The notes: generated by a model from the sequence alone, not told the origin. Shown: positions 1 through 6,423, counted from the first letter of the stretch. The stretch is 7,244 nucleotides of DNA from an uncultured Clostridia bacterium (GCA_946061315.1 CAMGRB010000064.1:1-7244), one strand, 5' to 3'. Numbers and translations are program-made.

Positions 1-154
1 CCGTTCCGCAACCGAGGTCGAGAACAAGAGAGGATCTGACCTTCTCGTTTGACTCTATTTCCTTTGCAAGAAACCGTGCAAGAGCGTTATAATCATACTC
101 CGAATTTAGTGAATCGTAAATCGAAGCTATGTTGCGATACTGATCTTTGCTCAT
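1..154 (-). CDS. Class I SAM-dependent methyltransferase, N-terminal fragment (cut by left edge)
   Basis: Only the first 51 codons are present; the gene continues past base 1. The peptide starts MSKDQYRNIASIYDSL, a lead-in typical of class I methyltransferases ahead of the Rossmann fold. It ends in VLDLGCGT (residues 44-51), which is motif I, the glycine-rich loop that binds S-adenosylmethionine. The substrate cannot be told, because the specificity-determining part lies outside the window. The start is well supported: GGGAGGG (minus strand, 160-166) lies 5 nt upstream of the ATG. The gene follows murC on the same strand after 84 bp, but it has its own sigma-A-type promoter in that gap, so it need not depend on murC transcription. 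The family call is seen in the sequence; any role linked to cell-wall synthesis would be a guess. Confidence 0.82.
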   Translation of the reverse strand, partial: MSKDQYRNIASIYDSLNSEYDYNALARFLAKEIESNEKVRSSLVLDLGCGT

Positions 155-159
155 TTTAT

Positions 160-166
160 CCCTCCC
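160..166 (-). promoter_or_regulatory. Ribosome binding site of the methyltransferase gene
   Basis: GGGAGGG on the minus strand, 5 nt before the ATG at 154-152. It fixes the start codon of the left-edge partial gene. Confidence 0.8.
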
Positions 167-184
167 ACCGTACTGTCTTTATAG

Positions 185-213
185 ATTATACATTATTAAG
201 AGGAAAATGTAAA
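185..213 (-). promoter_or_regulatory. Sigma-A-type promoter for the methyltransferase gene
   Basis: On the minus strand, TTTACA (213-208) is followed after exactly 17 bp by a consensus TATAAT (190-185). The -10 ends about 30 bp before the methyltransferase ATG, leaving a short leader that contains the GGGAGGG site. It lies just downstream of the murC stop, so it probably makes the methyltransferase a separate transcription unit, or adds to read-through from murC. Confidence 0.7.
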
Positions 214-238
214 GACAAAACTCAATTTTCGGGTAGTC

Positions 239-1624
239 TTATTTTATAAAATCGCACAGTGCGTCAATATCGCCCGCCCCCATTATAACCACACAGTCCG
301 CATCTGACTTTTTTATGTAGCTGCAAATTGAGGTATAATCGGACATAAAAATTCCGCCGCAGTCACAGGCAAAGCCCTCGTCGGTTATCGGATAGACGTT
401 TTTCTCCCTTGCCGCATATATCGGATACACTATAAGGTGCGCGCACTTTTCAAAGGAGTGGCAAAAATCGTTATACAGAGCGTACGTTCTTGAATAGGTA
501 TGCGACTGAAATACGCACAGTATTTTCTTAAAGCCCATTTCGCAAAGCGAGTCAAGGGAGGCTCTTATTTCTGTCGGATGGTGCGCATAATCCTCAAAAA
601 GATGCGCCCCCGTGTCTGTAATTCTTAAAAATTCCATTCTTCTGCGGCTCCCCTCAAAACAGGATAAAGCCTCGGCAACAACGGGCACCTCTATACCGTT
701 TTCACACGATACGGCAAAGGCACAAAGTGCGTTGTAAATATTGTGAAGCCCAAACTGTGAAAGGGAGCACCTTGCAAGCAGTTTTTCTCTCTTATAAACC
801 TCAAATTCGGAGTGCGGTTTTACTATATTTTGTTCATTTTTGCGGGGGGAGTGTATGATTTTTGCTCTGTATTCGTTTTGCTCACCCGTGCCGAAGGTTA
901 TTATTTTTTTGTGTTTTAATAAAAGAGAGTTCGGGTTATCGCCGTTTATAAACACTCTGTCGGCTTTTTTTGCGTATTCTTGGAACGATGATATTATTTG
1001 CTCCATTGATTTGAAGTAGTCGGGGTGGTCAAAATCAATATTCGTTATCACCGCATCGGTCGGCGACATACTTAAAAACGAGTCCTCGTATTCGCACGCC
1101 TCGAATATGAAAAAGTCCCTGCTCCCGAATATATAGGCGGTGCCTGTTTCCTGCATCTCGGCTCCGCAAAAGACGGTGGGATTTTTTGCGGCGTAACCGA
1201 ATACGTGCGAGAGCATGGCGCAAGTGGTGCTTTTGCCGTGCATACCCGCAACGCCTATTCTCGTTTTGTAATCCGTCATTATACAGCCGAGAAAGTCTGC
1301 GCGCGATACGGTGGGTATTCCCGTTGAGCGCGCTTTTACGTATTCAAAATTGTCCTCTCCGATAGCGCCCGTATAGACGACAAGATCCATGCCGACGACG
1401 CTGTCGGGGCTTGAACAGTATCTTATTTTGCACACGACCTCAAGCTTTTCGCATATTTTCGAGCGCACCCTGTCGTATCCGTAAACCTCCTTGCCGCAAA
1501 AAACGCAATACTCCGCAAGCGAGCTCATACTGATGCCGCCTATGCCTATGAAAAAGACCTTTTTCGCTTTTTTGAAAATATCGCAAAGGACCGCTTTGTC
1601 GAAACGTGTATTCGGGCAAGACAT
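239..1624 (-). CDS. murC: UDP-N-acetylmuramate--L-alanine ligase (MurC)
   Basis: This cytoplasmic ligase uses ATP to add L-alanine to UDP-MurNAc, the first step of stem-peptide assembly in peptidoglycan synthesis. At 461 residues it has normal family length with all three Mur-ligase domains. The N-terminal UDP-binding Rossmann domain carries FIGIGGISMSSLA (25-37). The central ATPase has the P-loop GMHGKSTT (127-134), EACEYEDSF (175-183) and TNIDFDHPDYF (194-204). The C-terminal domain shows SRRRMEF (326-332), DYAHHPTEI (345-353), FQSHTYSRT (372-380) and MGAGDI (448-453). The EACEYEDSF form and the Met in the P-loop differ from the proteobacterial pattern (GTHGKTTT) but resemble a clostridial subgroup as I recall it. 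The start is supported by GGAGGT at 1631-1636, 6 nt upstream. The protein is rich in cysteine, about 24 residues. MurC is favoured over Mpl or MurD by the N-terminal GxGGxxMS motif and the FQxHxYSRT motif. It is divergent from spoVG, and I found no confident promoter for it. Confidence 0.93.
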   Translation of the reverse strand: MSCPNTRFDKAVLCDIFKKAKKVFFIGIGGISMSSLAEYCVFCGKEVYGYDRVRSKICEKLEVVCKIRYCSSPDSVVGMDLVVYTGAIGEDNFEYVKARSTGIPTVSRADFLGCIMTDYKTRIGVAGMHGKSTTCAMLSHVFGYAAKNPTVFCGAEMQETGTAYIFGSRDFFIFEACEYEDSFLSMSPTDAVITNIDFDHPDYFKSMEQIISSFQEYAKKADRVFINGDNPNSLLLKHKKIITFGTGEQNEYRAKIIHSPRKNEQNIVKPHSEFEVYKREKLLARCSLSQFGLHNIYNALCAFAVSCENGIEVPVVAEALSCFEGSRRRMEFLRITDTGAHLFEDYAHHPTEIRASLDSLCEMGFKKILCVFQSHTYSRTYALYNDFCHSFEKCAHLIVYPIYAAREKNVYPITDEGFACDCGGIFMSDYTSICSYIKKSDADCVVIMGAGDIDALCDFIK

Positions 1625-1660
1625 ACAAAAACCTCCAAAAAAACATTATTTTATCTATAT

Positions 1661-1721
1661 TTTCACACAATATCCCACTCGATTTCACCGAAATATTTCA
1701 CTGTGTACTCAAACAGTTCAC
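1661..1721. repeat. Cluster of four TTTCAC-like direct repeats between murC and spoVG
   Basis: On the plus strand TTTCAC occurs at 1661-1666, 1683-1688 and 1696-1701, and GTTCAC at 1716-1721. All four are in the same orientation, and start-to-start spacings are 22, 13 and 20 bp. The third copy overlaps a perfect 10-bp palindrome, GAAATATTTC (1690-1699). The cluster lies upstream of the spoVG -10 element and covers the leader or upstream region of murC, so it could be an operator array. The repeats are seen; the regulatory role is inference. Confidence 0.45.
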
Positions 1722-1728
1722 AATTTAT

Positions 1729-1737
1729 TGTTATAAT
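1729..1737 (+). promoter_or_regulatory. Extended -10 promoter element for spoVG
   Basis: TGTTATAAT is a consensus extended -10 (TGnTATAAT) 40 bp before the spoVG ATG. No good -35 hexamer lies 16-18 bp upstream; the 17-bp position reads TCAAAC. An extended -10 promoter can work without a -35, and the TTTCAC repeats just upstream may bind an activator or repressor. In Bacillus, spoVG is transcribed by sigma-H; no matching AGGA box is visible here. Confidence 0.5.
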
Positions 1738-1777
1738 TGAATTATCAAAGAAAAACAAAACGACGGAGGACCACAAA

Positions 1778-2086
1778 ATGGTTATTACAGACATCAAAAT
1801 CAGAAAATTTTTCAATGACGGACCGATGAAGGCTGTTGTATCGGTAACTTTTGACGGGGCGCTTGCCGTTCACGATATAAAGGTTATCAACGCAAGGGAC
1901 AAATACTTTATTGTAATGCCAAGCCGTAAAAATCCCGACGGAACGTACAGGGATATAGTTCACCCCATCAATTCCGAGTTCAGAGCGGAGCTTGAGGGCG
2001 CCGTTATCAAGGCTTATTTCGACGGTCTTGAGGAGGCAAAGTTTGCCGAGAACGAAAAGGAGAATTTCGATACCGCCGAGGTATAA
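1778..2086 (+). CDS. spoVG: Septation / regulatory protein SpoVG
   Basis: SpoVG is a small, conserved, nucleic-acid-binding regulator linked to sporulation septum control in Bacillus and to DNA- or RNA-level regulation in Listeria, Staphylococcus and Borrelia. The 102-residue protein has the full signature: MVITDIKIRK start, VHDIKVI (31-37) and the conserved block MPSRKNPDGTYRDIVHPIN (47-65), then a C-terminal helix with AVIKAY (75-80). The last 20 or so residues are acidic and variable, as is usual, and length is close to the typical 90-100. The reading frame is open upstream to an ATG at 1703, but that start would place the promoter -10 inside the gene. The ATG at 1778 has GGAGGA (1765-1770) 7 nt upstream and matches the family start. 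It is monocistronic: a divergent gene lies before it and a terminator after it. Confidence 0.95.
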   Translation: MVITDIKIRKFFNDGPMKAVVSVTFDGALAVHDIKVINARDKYFIVMPSRKNPDGTYRDIVHPINSEFRAELEGAVIKAYFDGLEEAKFAENEKENFDTAEV

Positions 2087-2101
2087 AACGATCTCGTGAT
2101 G

Positions 2102-2124
2102 TGTGAAAGTAACCTTTTTTCACA
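2102..2124 (+). other. Small inverted repeat downstream of spoVG
   Basis: TGTGAAA (2102-2108) pairs with TTTCACA (2118-2124) across a 9-nt loop, just after the spoVG stop and before the main terminator. It has no T-run after its 3' arm, so it is not a good terminator itself. It repeats the TTTCAC core seen upstream of spoVG. It may protect the mRNA 3' end or bind a protein; function unknown. Confidence 0.35.
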
Positions 2125-2133
2125 TTGAATATC

Positions 2134-2162
2134 AAAAACGATGCCACAGGGCGTCGTTTTTT
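2134..2162 (+). terminator. Rho-independent terminator of spoVG
   Basis: The stem CGATGCC / GGCGTCG (one U-G pair) closes a 4-nt ACAG loop. It is preceded by five A and followed by six T (2157-2162). It lies 48 bp after the spoVG stop and upstream of the hisS promoter, so it insulates the two units. Confidence 0.88.
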
Positions 2163-2204
2163 GTTTCCCGTAAAAAATATGACCGTTATGTTTTGTGAAA
2201 TGTG

Positions 2205-2233
2205 TTGACAGTCGGGGACAAAGTTGCTATAAT
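2205..2233 (+). promoter_or_regulatory. Consensus sigma-A promoter of hisS-aspS
   Basis: TTGACA (2205-2210) and TATAAT (2228-2233) both match consensus exactly with a 17-bp spacer, and the -10 also has the TGn extension (TTGCTATAAT). Transcription should start near 2240, giving a leader of about 55 nt. This predicts strong, largely constitutive expression of the two tRNA synthetases. Confidence 0.9.
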
Positions 2234-2283
2234 AATGTAGAATGATTTATACATTACATATTATGATTGAAATCTAAAAATGC

Positions 2284-2289
2284 GAGGAG
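2284..2289 (+). promoter_or_regulatory. Ribosome binding site that decides the hisS start
   Basis: GAGGAG lies 5 nt before the ATG at 2295. An in-frame ATG at 2280 would add five residues (MRGAY), but it has no Shine-Dalgarno site and would put this GAGGAG inside the gene, so 2295 is preferred. Confidence 0.8.
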
Positions 2290-2294
2290 CTTAT

Positions 2295-3566
2295 ATGGGC
2301 AACATAAAAAAGCCGAGAGGAACAATTGATATCTTTCCCGACGAGATGGGCTTTTTCAGAAGAATTGAGAGCACGGCGAGGGACACGGCGGAGCTTTACG
2401 GCTTCGGCGAGATAAGAACGCCTACCTTTGAGGAGCTTGCCCTTTTCAAAAGGGGCGTCGGCGAGGTAACGGACGTTGTGCAAAAGGAGATGTACACCTT
2501 TGAGGACAAGGAGGGCAGGACATTTGCGCTTCGCCCCGAGGGTACCGCATCGGTCGTGCGCGCGATAATAGAAAACGGCAAAACGTCAGACGCTATGCCG
2601 CTTAAATACTACTATCTCATAAACTGCTTCAGGTACGAAAAGCCGCAGGCGGGCAGGAGCCGTGAGTTCTTTCAGTTCGGCACGGAGATGTTCGGCGCAA
2701 AGGACGCCTCTGCCGACGCAACGGTAATTTCTCTTGCGGATATGATAATCAGGCGCCTCGGAATAAAGAACGTAAAGCTTCACATAAACTCGATAGGTTG
2801 CCCTGAATGCCGCCCGATATACAGGCAGGCACTGACCGACTATTTCAAATCCCACGAGGGCGAGCTTTGCGATACCTGCAAGGAAAGGCTCAACACAAAT
2901 CCTTTAAGAATACTCGATTGCAAAAATCCCGAGTGTGCAAAAATAGCGAAGGACGCACCGAACACGGTTGACTACCTCTGTGACGAGTGCAAGGAGCATT
3001 TTGAAACTCTCAAAGAGTATCTCAAAGCGCAGAACACCGAGTACGAGGTAGATACGAGAATAGTAAGGGGTCTTGACTACTACACCAAAACCGTATTTGA
3101 GTTCATATGCGAGGGAATAGGCGCACAGAGCACCGTTTGCGGTGGCGGAAGATACGACGGACTTATGGAACAGCTTGGCGGACCGTCACTTCCCGGAATA
3201 GGCTTTGCCATGGGAATAACGAGGCTTATACTTGCAATGAAGGAGAGCGACTCGCTGCCTTACGATATGAAAAACCCGACCCTGTATATAGCGTCGATGG
3301 GCAAAGAGGCAACCGCAAAAGCGCTTGAGATCGTTTTGTCACTTCGCAACAGAGGAATTTATGCGGAGTGCGACATATGCGCAAGGAGCTTGAAAGCCCA
3401 GATGAAATATGCCGACAAAATCGGCGCATCATATACGCTCATACTCGGCGATAACGAGCTTGCAACGGGCAAGGCACAGCTTAAAAATATGTATAACAGT
3501 ACGCAGAAGGAAATAGACATAAATGGCATATACGAGGCGCTTTCAAACGAGCCTATGATGCTGTAA
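2295..3566 (+). CDS. hisS: Histidine--tRNA ligase (HisRS)
   Basis: This cytoplasmic class II aminoacyl-tRNA synthetase charges tRNA-His using ATP. The 423 residues match family length. From the N-terminus: the conserved KPRGTIDIFPDE start (6-17), LRPEGTA (79-85), motif 2 from FRYEKPQAGRSREF (112-125), the histidine-binding RGLDYYT (258-264), GGGRYDGL (283-290), motif 3 around GIGFAMGITRL (301-311), and a C-terminal anticodon-binding domain from about residue 328. The insertion domain carries four close cysteine pairs: CPEC (169-172), CDTC (192-195), CKNPEC (209-214) and CDEC (229-232). This arrangement is known from Firmicutes HisRS and probably binds metal. The gene heads a two-gene unit with aspS, a common Firmicutes order. 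The leader is too short for a T-box, so no tRNA-sensing control is evident. Confidence 0.97.
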   Translation: MGNIKKPRGTIDIFPDEMGFFRRIESTARDTAELYGFGEIRTPTFEELALFKRGVGEVTDVVQKEMYTFEDKEGRTFALRPEGTASVVRAIIENGKTSDAMPLKYYYLINCFRYEKPQAGRSREFFQFGTEMFGAKDASADATVISLADMIIRRLGIKNVKLHINSIGCPECRPIYRQALTDYFKSHEGELCDTCKERLNTNPLRILDCKNPECAKIAKDAPNTVDYLCDECKEHFETLKEYLKAQNTEYEVDTRIVRGLDYYTKTVFEFICEGIGAQSTVCGGGRYDGLMEQLGGPSLPGIGFAMGITRLILAMKESDSLPYDMKNPTLYIASMGKEATAKALEIVLSLRNRGIYAECDICARSLKAQMKYADKIGASYTLILGDNELATGKAQLKNMYNSTQKEIDINGIYEALSNEPMML

Positions 3567-3576
3567 AGGGGTTATT

Positions 3577-5364
3577 ATGGACAGACTTACAAAAGAGGAC
3601 AGGCGCACACACTACTGCGGCGAGGTAGACAGAGAAAAGCTCGGCAAAAGAGTATGCGTTTGCGGATGGGTACAAAAACAAAGGGATCTCGGAAGCCTTA
3701 TATTCATAGATTTAAGGGACAGAACGGGCATCGTTCAGCTTGCATTTGACGAAAAGACCGACAAGGCGATATTCGACTCGGCTTTCAGAACGAGGAGCGA
3801 GTACGTGGTCGTTGCAAAGGGAACGGTAAGAGAGCGTTCCTCCGTCAACAGCCAGATGAAAAACGGCGACGTCGAAATAGAGGTTGACGAGTACAAAATA
3901 ATAAGCGCCGCACAGACGACGCCGTTTGAGATATCCGACGGGGCAGGGGTAAAGGACGAGCTCCGCCTGAAATACCGCTATCTTGACCTGCGCCGCCCGA
4001 CGCTTACGAAAAATATTCTTATGCGCCACGAGATAGCAAGGGTTACAAGAGAGTATTACTATGAAAACGGCTTTATAGAGATAGAAACGCCCATGCTCAT
4101 AAAGTCCACCCCCGAGGGAGCAAGGGACTATCTTGTTCCGTCGAGAATACGCAAGGGCAGCTTTTACGCGCTTCCGCAGTCACCCCAGCTCTATAAGCAG
4201 CTTCTTATGATAGCGGGCTACGACAGGTATATACAGCTTGCCCGTTGCTTCAGGGATGAGGACTTGCGCGCAGACCGTCAGCCCGAATTTACGCAGATAG
4301 ACCTTGAGATGTCCTTCGTAAACCAGGACGATATTATGAATATGAACGAGGGGTACGTCGTTCGTTTGTTCAAAGAAATTCTCGGAGTGGAGATAAAGCA
4401 ACCGATACCGCGCCTTACCTATAAGGACGCAATGGAGCGTTACGGCTCCGATAAGCCCGATACAAGATTCGGAATGGAGATAAAGAATATATCCGATATT
4501 GTAAAGGATAGCGGCTTCTCCGTATTCTCGGGCGCCGTCGCATCGGGCGGCTCCGTGCGCGCCATAGTTGCAAAGGGCGCATCAGACGTTCTTACGAGAA
4601 AAGAGATAGACAAGCTTACCGAGCACGCAAAGGGAATAGGCGCAAAGGGACTTGCCTATATAAGATACAACGAGGACGCGCCTAACTGCTCGTTTGCAAA
4701 GTTCTTAAAGGACGGCGAGCTTGATGCAATACTTGAGCGCATAGATTGCAAAAAGGGCGACGTTGCTTTAATAGTTGCCGATAGCGACAAGGTGACGCTC
4801 CCGACGCTCGGCGCACTTCGTCTGACGGTTGCGAAAAAGCTTGATATAATACCGAAAAATCTTTACAATTTCGTATGGATAACCGAATTTCCGTTCTTTG
4901 AGTGGAATGAGGAAACACAGAATTGGGACGCCATGCACCACCCGTTTACAATGCCGCTTGAGGAGTGCCTTGACAAGCTCGACAGCGACAAAGGCTCGGT
5001 AAGGGCAACGTCTTTTGACCTCGTTCTCAACGGAGTGGAGCTTTCCTCCGGCTCTATGAGAATAACCGACCCCTCCCTTCAGCAAAAGATGTTTACTCTC
5101 CTCGGTCTTACCAAGGAGGAGATAGACGCAAAGTTCGGCTTCCTTGTCGACGCTTACAGATACGGGGCGCCGCCGCACGGAGGAGCCGCCCTCGGCCTTG
5201 ACCGCATAGCGATGATAATGTGCGGTGCGGACAATCTCCGTGACGTTGTCGCTTTCCCGAAGGTACAAAACGCCTCCGAGCTTATGACGGACTGCCCGTC
5301 GGAAGTTAACGAAAAGGACCTCGACGTTCTCGGAATTAAGGTCGTAAAAGAAGATAAAGAATAA
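3577..5364 (+). CDS. aspS: Aspartate--tRNA ligase (AspRS)
   Basis: This bacterial-type class II aspartyl-tRNA synthetase is 595 residues, normal for the family. Domains in order: N-terminal OB-fold anticodon-binding domain (about 12-112, with CGWVQKQRDLGSLIF at 29-43); catalytic core with motif 1 around 145-175; motif 2 FRDEDLRADRQPEFTQID (225-242); the bacteria-specific GAD insertion (about 295-425); HHPFT (454-458); and motif 3 in GAPPHGGAALGLDRIAM (530-546). Leu38 aligns with E. coli Leu30, the residue found in AspRS enzymes specific for tRNA-Asp; non-discriminating enzymes often have His there. This is only a hint about specificity. The ATG lies 10 bp after the hisS stop, with AAAGGGG (3565-3571) starting inside the hisS stop codon and ending 5 nt before the start, so the two are evidently co-transcribed and closely coupled. 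The unit ends at the hairpin at 5393-5424. Confidence 0.97.
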   Translation: MDRLTKEDRRTHYCGEVDREKLGKRVCVCGWVQKQRDLGSLIFIDLRDRTGIVQLAFDEKTDKAIFDSAFRTRSEYVVVAKGTVRERSSVNSQMKNGDVEIEVDEYKIISAAQTTPFEISDGAGVKDELRLKYRYLDLRRPTLTKNILMRHEIARVTREYYYENGFIEIETPMLIKSTPEGARDYLVPSRIRKGSFYALPQSPQLYKQLLMIAGYDRYIQLARCFRDEDLRADRQPEFTQIDLEMSFVNQDDIMNMNEGYVVRLFKEILGVEIKQPIPRLTYKDAMERYGSDKPDTRFGMEIKNISDIVKDSGFSVFSGAVASGGSVRAIVAKGASDVLTRKEIDKLTEHAKGIGAKGLAYIRYNEDAPNCSFAKFLKDGELDAILERIDCKKGDVALIVADSDKVTLPTLGALRLTVAKKLDIIPKNLYNFVWITEFPFFEWNEETQNWDAMHHPFTMPLEECLDKLDSDKGSVRATSFDLVLNGVELSSGSMRITDPSLQQKMFTLLGLTKEEIDAKFGFLVDAYRYGAPPHGGAALGLDRIAMIMCGADNLRDVVAFPKVQNASELMTDCPSEVNEKDLDVLGIKVVKEDKE

Positions 5365-5373
5365 AAACCTCCG

Positions 5374-5388
5374 CACACGTGTGGATAA
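5374..5388. other. CACACGTGTG palindrome overlapping a perfect DnaA-box 9-mer
   Basis: A 10-bp perfect palindrome CACACGTGTG (5374-5383) overlaps TGTGGATAA (5380-5388), whose complement TTATCCACA is the canonical DnaA box. It lies between the aspS stop and the terminator. No second DnaA box was noticed nearby, so an origin is not suggested. It may be chance or a lone regulatory or DnaA-titration site. Confidence 0.3.
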
Positions 5389-5392
5389 AAAG

Positions 5393-5424
5393 AAATCAGA
5401 CGGCTCAAAACCGTCTGATTTTTT
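5393..5424. terminator. Bidirectional rho-independent terminator between aspS and the membrane-protein gene
   Basis: A perfect 11-bp stem AAATCAGACGG / CCGTCTGATTT (5393-5403 and 5411-5421) with a 7-nt loop. On the plus strand it ends in six T (5419-5424); on the minus strand the stem is followed by CTTTTT. It can therefore end both the hisS-aspS transcript and the convergent transcript. Confidence 0.92.
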
Positions 5425-5438
5425 CAAATTTATTTATA

Positions 5439-6404
5439 TTATTTTTTGTCTTCGTTTTTAGCGTTGCCGTTTTTTGCTTCATCGGTGCTTACTTTTGCTT
5501 CGGCGGTGCTTGAGCTTGTTTTGGCACTTTCGTTTTGATCATCGTAATCACAATAATAGCAGTACTCGGCAGCCGCCTTGTCCTCGCGCCTCTTTATCGC
5601 TCTTTTCATGGTCGTCATAAGCGCGAACATTTTTGCCATCGCATAAATTCCTATCGAGATGGGGTACAAAAGCTCCATTGCGGAAAAACGCTGTACCGAG
5701 GGAATTAAAAGCATCGGAAAGGGAAATGCGCAAACCAAAACGGCGAGCGCAAGAGCAGAGAAGATATACGCCCTGTATTTCGGCGTCAGATGATTTACCT
5801 CCGTTTCAAAAAGGAAGAACAGAGCGATTAAAACGTATATGATTACCTGGCTTATCCTCGCTATCTCCGAGGTCAGAAGTCCGTTATAAAAATATACGGA
5901 AAATACGCCCGAAAGTCCCCAGAAAACAGTACATACGGAGAGGGTGTATTGAAGCCACCTCGGCACCGTTACGCTTTTGTTCTTTATTCTCCTTGGGAAA
6001 ACCTCGACGATAAAGTATGCGCAAAGCGTGGCGGAGAGAATAAATCTTATTATTCTGAACACACCGTAGGATTGCGGATCGTCAATTATATTTGTAAGGT
6101 CGTAAATAAATCCGACAAGCATGGTAACGGAGCACAGATACGCGGCAAACTTCAAAAAGCCGCAGTCCTTTTTTACCGCCGTCACCTTGACCCCGTCGGC
6201 ACTTATTGCGGCGTATGCACAGACAACGATAAGCGCTACGATAACGGTAAGAAATATGCAGGTTATAACCGTCGGTATTTTAAGCGAGTACGTTTCCGCG
6301 TTATAGCAGAGCTTAAACGACAAAATGCCGAATAAAAGAACCGGTATAAGACCGATTGCTATAACGGAAATCCACTTTTTTAACAAAGCGTATGTTTTTC
6401 TCAT
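5439..6404 (-). CDS. Hypothetical eight-helix integral membrane protein
   Basis: I do not recognise a named family. From the ATG at 6404 the protein has 321 residues with eight likely membrane helices at about 11-30, 46-68, 83-103, 117-136, 150-172, 185-200, 212-234 and 244-264. A basic stretch (KRAIKRRED, 267-275) follows the last helix. The remaining tail is polar, low-complexity and probably cytoplasmic, with a CYYC pair (282-285) followed by a Lys/Glu/Ser/Ala-rich stretch. There is no signal peptide apart from helix 1. The frame also opens at an ATG at 6479, 25 codons upstream, but that codon has no Shine-Dalgarno and lies in the spacer of the likely promoter. AAAGGA (6418-6423) favours the 6404 start, although 13 nt is a long spacing. 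The gene is single: convergent with aspS, divergent from araD, with its own promoter and a shared terminator. Transport or sensing are possible but unsupported. Confidence 0.75.
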   Translation of the reverse strand: MRKTYALLKKWISVIAIGLIPVLLFGILSFKLCYNAETYSLKIPTVITCIFLTVIVALIVVCAYAAISADGVKVTAVKKDCGFLKFAAYLCSVTMLVGFIYDLTNIIDDPQSYGVFRIIRFILSATLCAYFIVEVFPRRIKNKSVTVPRWLQYTLSVCTVFWGLSGVFSVYFYNGLLTSEIARISQVIIYVLIALFFLFETEVNHLTPKYRAYIFSALALAVLVCAFPFPMLLIPSVQRFSAMELLYPISIGIYAMAKMFALMTTMKRAIKRREDKAAAEYCYYCDYDDQNESAKTSSSTAEAKVSTDEAKNGNAKNEDKK

Positions 6405-6417
6405 AATGAAATCAATA

Positions 6418-6423
6418 TCCTTT
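6418..6423 (-). promoter_or_regulatory. Probable ribosome binding site of the membrane-protein gene
   Basis: AAAGGA on the minus strand, 13 nt before the ATG at 6404. The spacing is longer than the usual 5-9 nt, which hints at weak translation or at a non-ATG start in between; an in-frame ATT lies directly before the ATG. Confidence 0.45.

Noticed and set aside
210..240. AAGAC / GTCTT inverted repeat after murC as a terminator
   Set aside because: The arms are only 5 bp, the stem is AT-rich and interrupted, and no T-run follows in the murC direction.
49..249. 66-codon open frame on the plus strand at the left end
   Set aside because: It is antisense to the methyltransferase start and overlaps its promoter; it has no Shine-Dalgarno and no recognisable protein pattern.
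1637..1660. TAAAAT / TATAGA on the minus strand as a murC promoter -10
   Set aside because: The -35 positions at 16-18 bp upstream (such as TGGGAT or TCGAGT) match consensus poorly, so I do not call a promoter.
1739..1744. GAATTA downstream of the spoVG -10 as a possible sigma-H -10 element
   Set aside because: Bacillus spoVG uses sigma-H, but no AGGA-type -35 lies 11-14 bp upstream here, so the extended sigma-A -10 is the better reading.
2263..2277. Four-codon upstream open frame (M-I-E-I-stop) in the hisS leader
   Set aside because: It has no Shine-Dalgarno site and no histidine codons, so there is no support for translation or attenuation.
4768..5427. 219-codon open frame antisense to the 3' half of aspS
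   Set aside because: AspS is certain in the other strand by its motifs throughout; the antisense product is Arg/Cys-rich without domain features and crosses the terminator.
5949..6335. 128-codon open frame on the plus strand opposite the membrane-protein gene
   Set aside because: The opposite strand encodes clear alternating hydrophobic helices, and this frame gives a basic, patternless product; it is a shadow.
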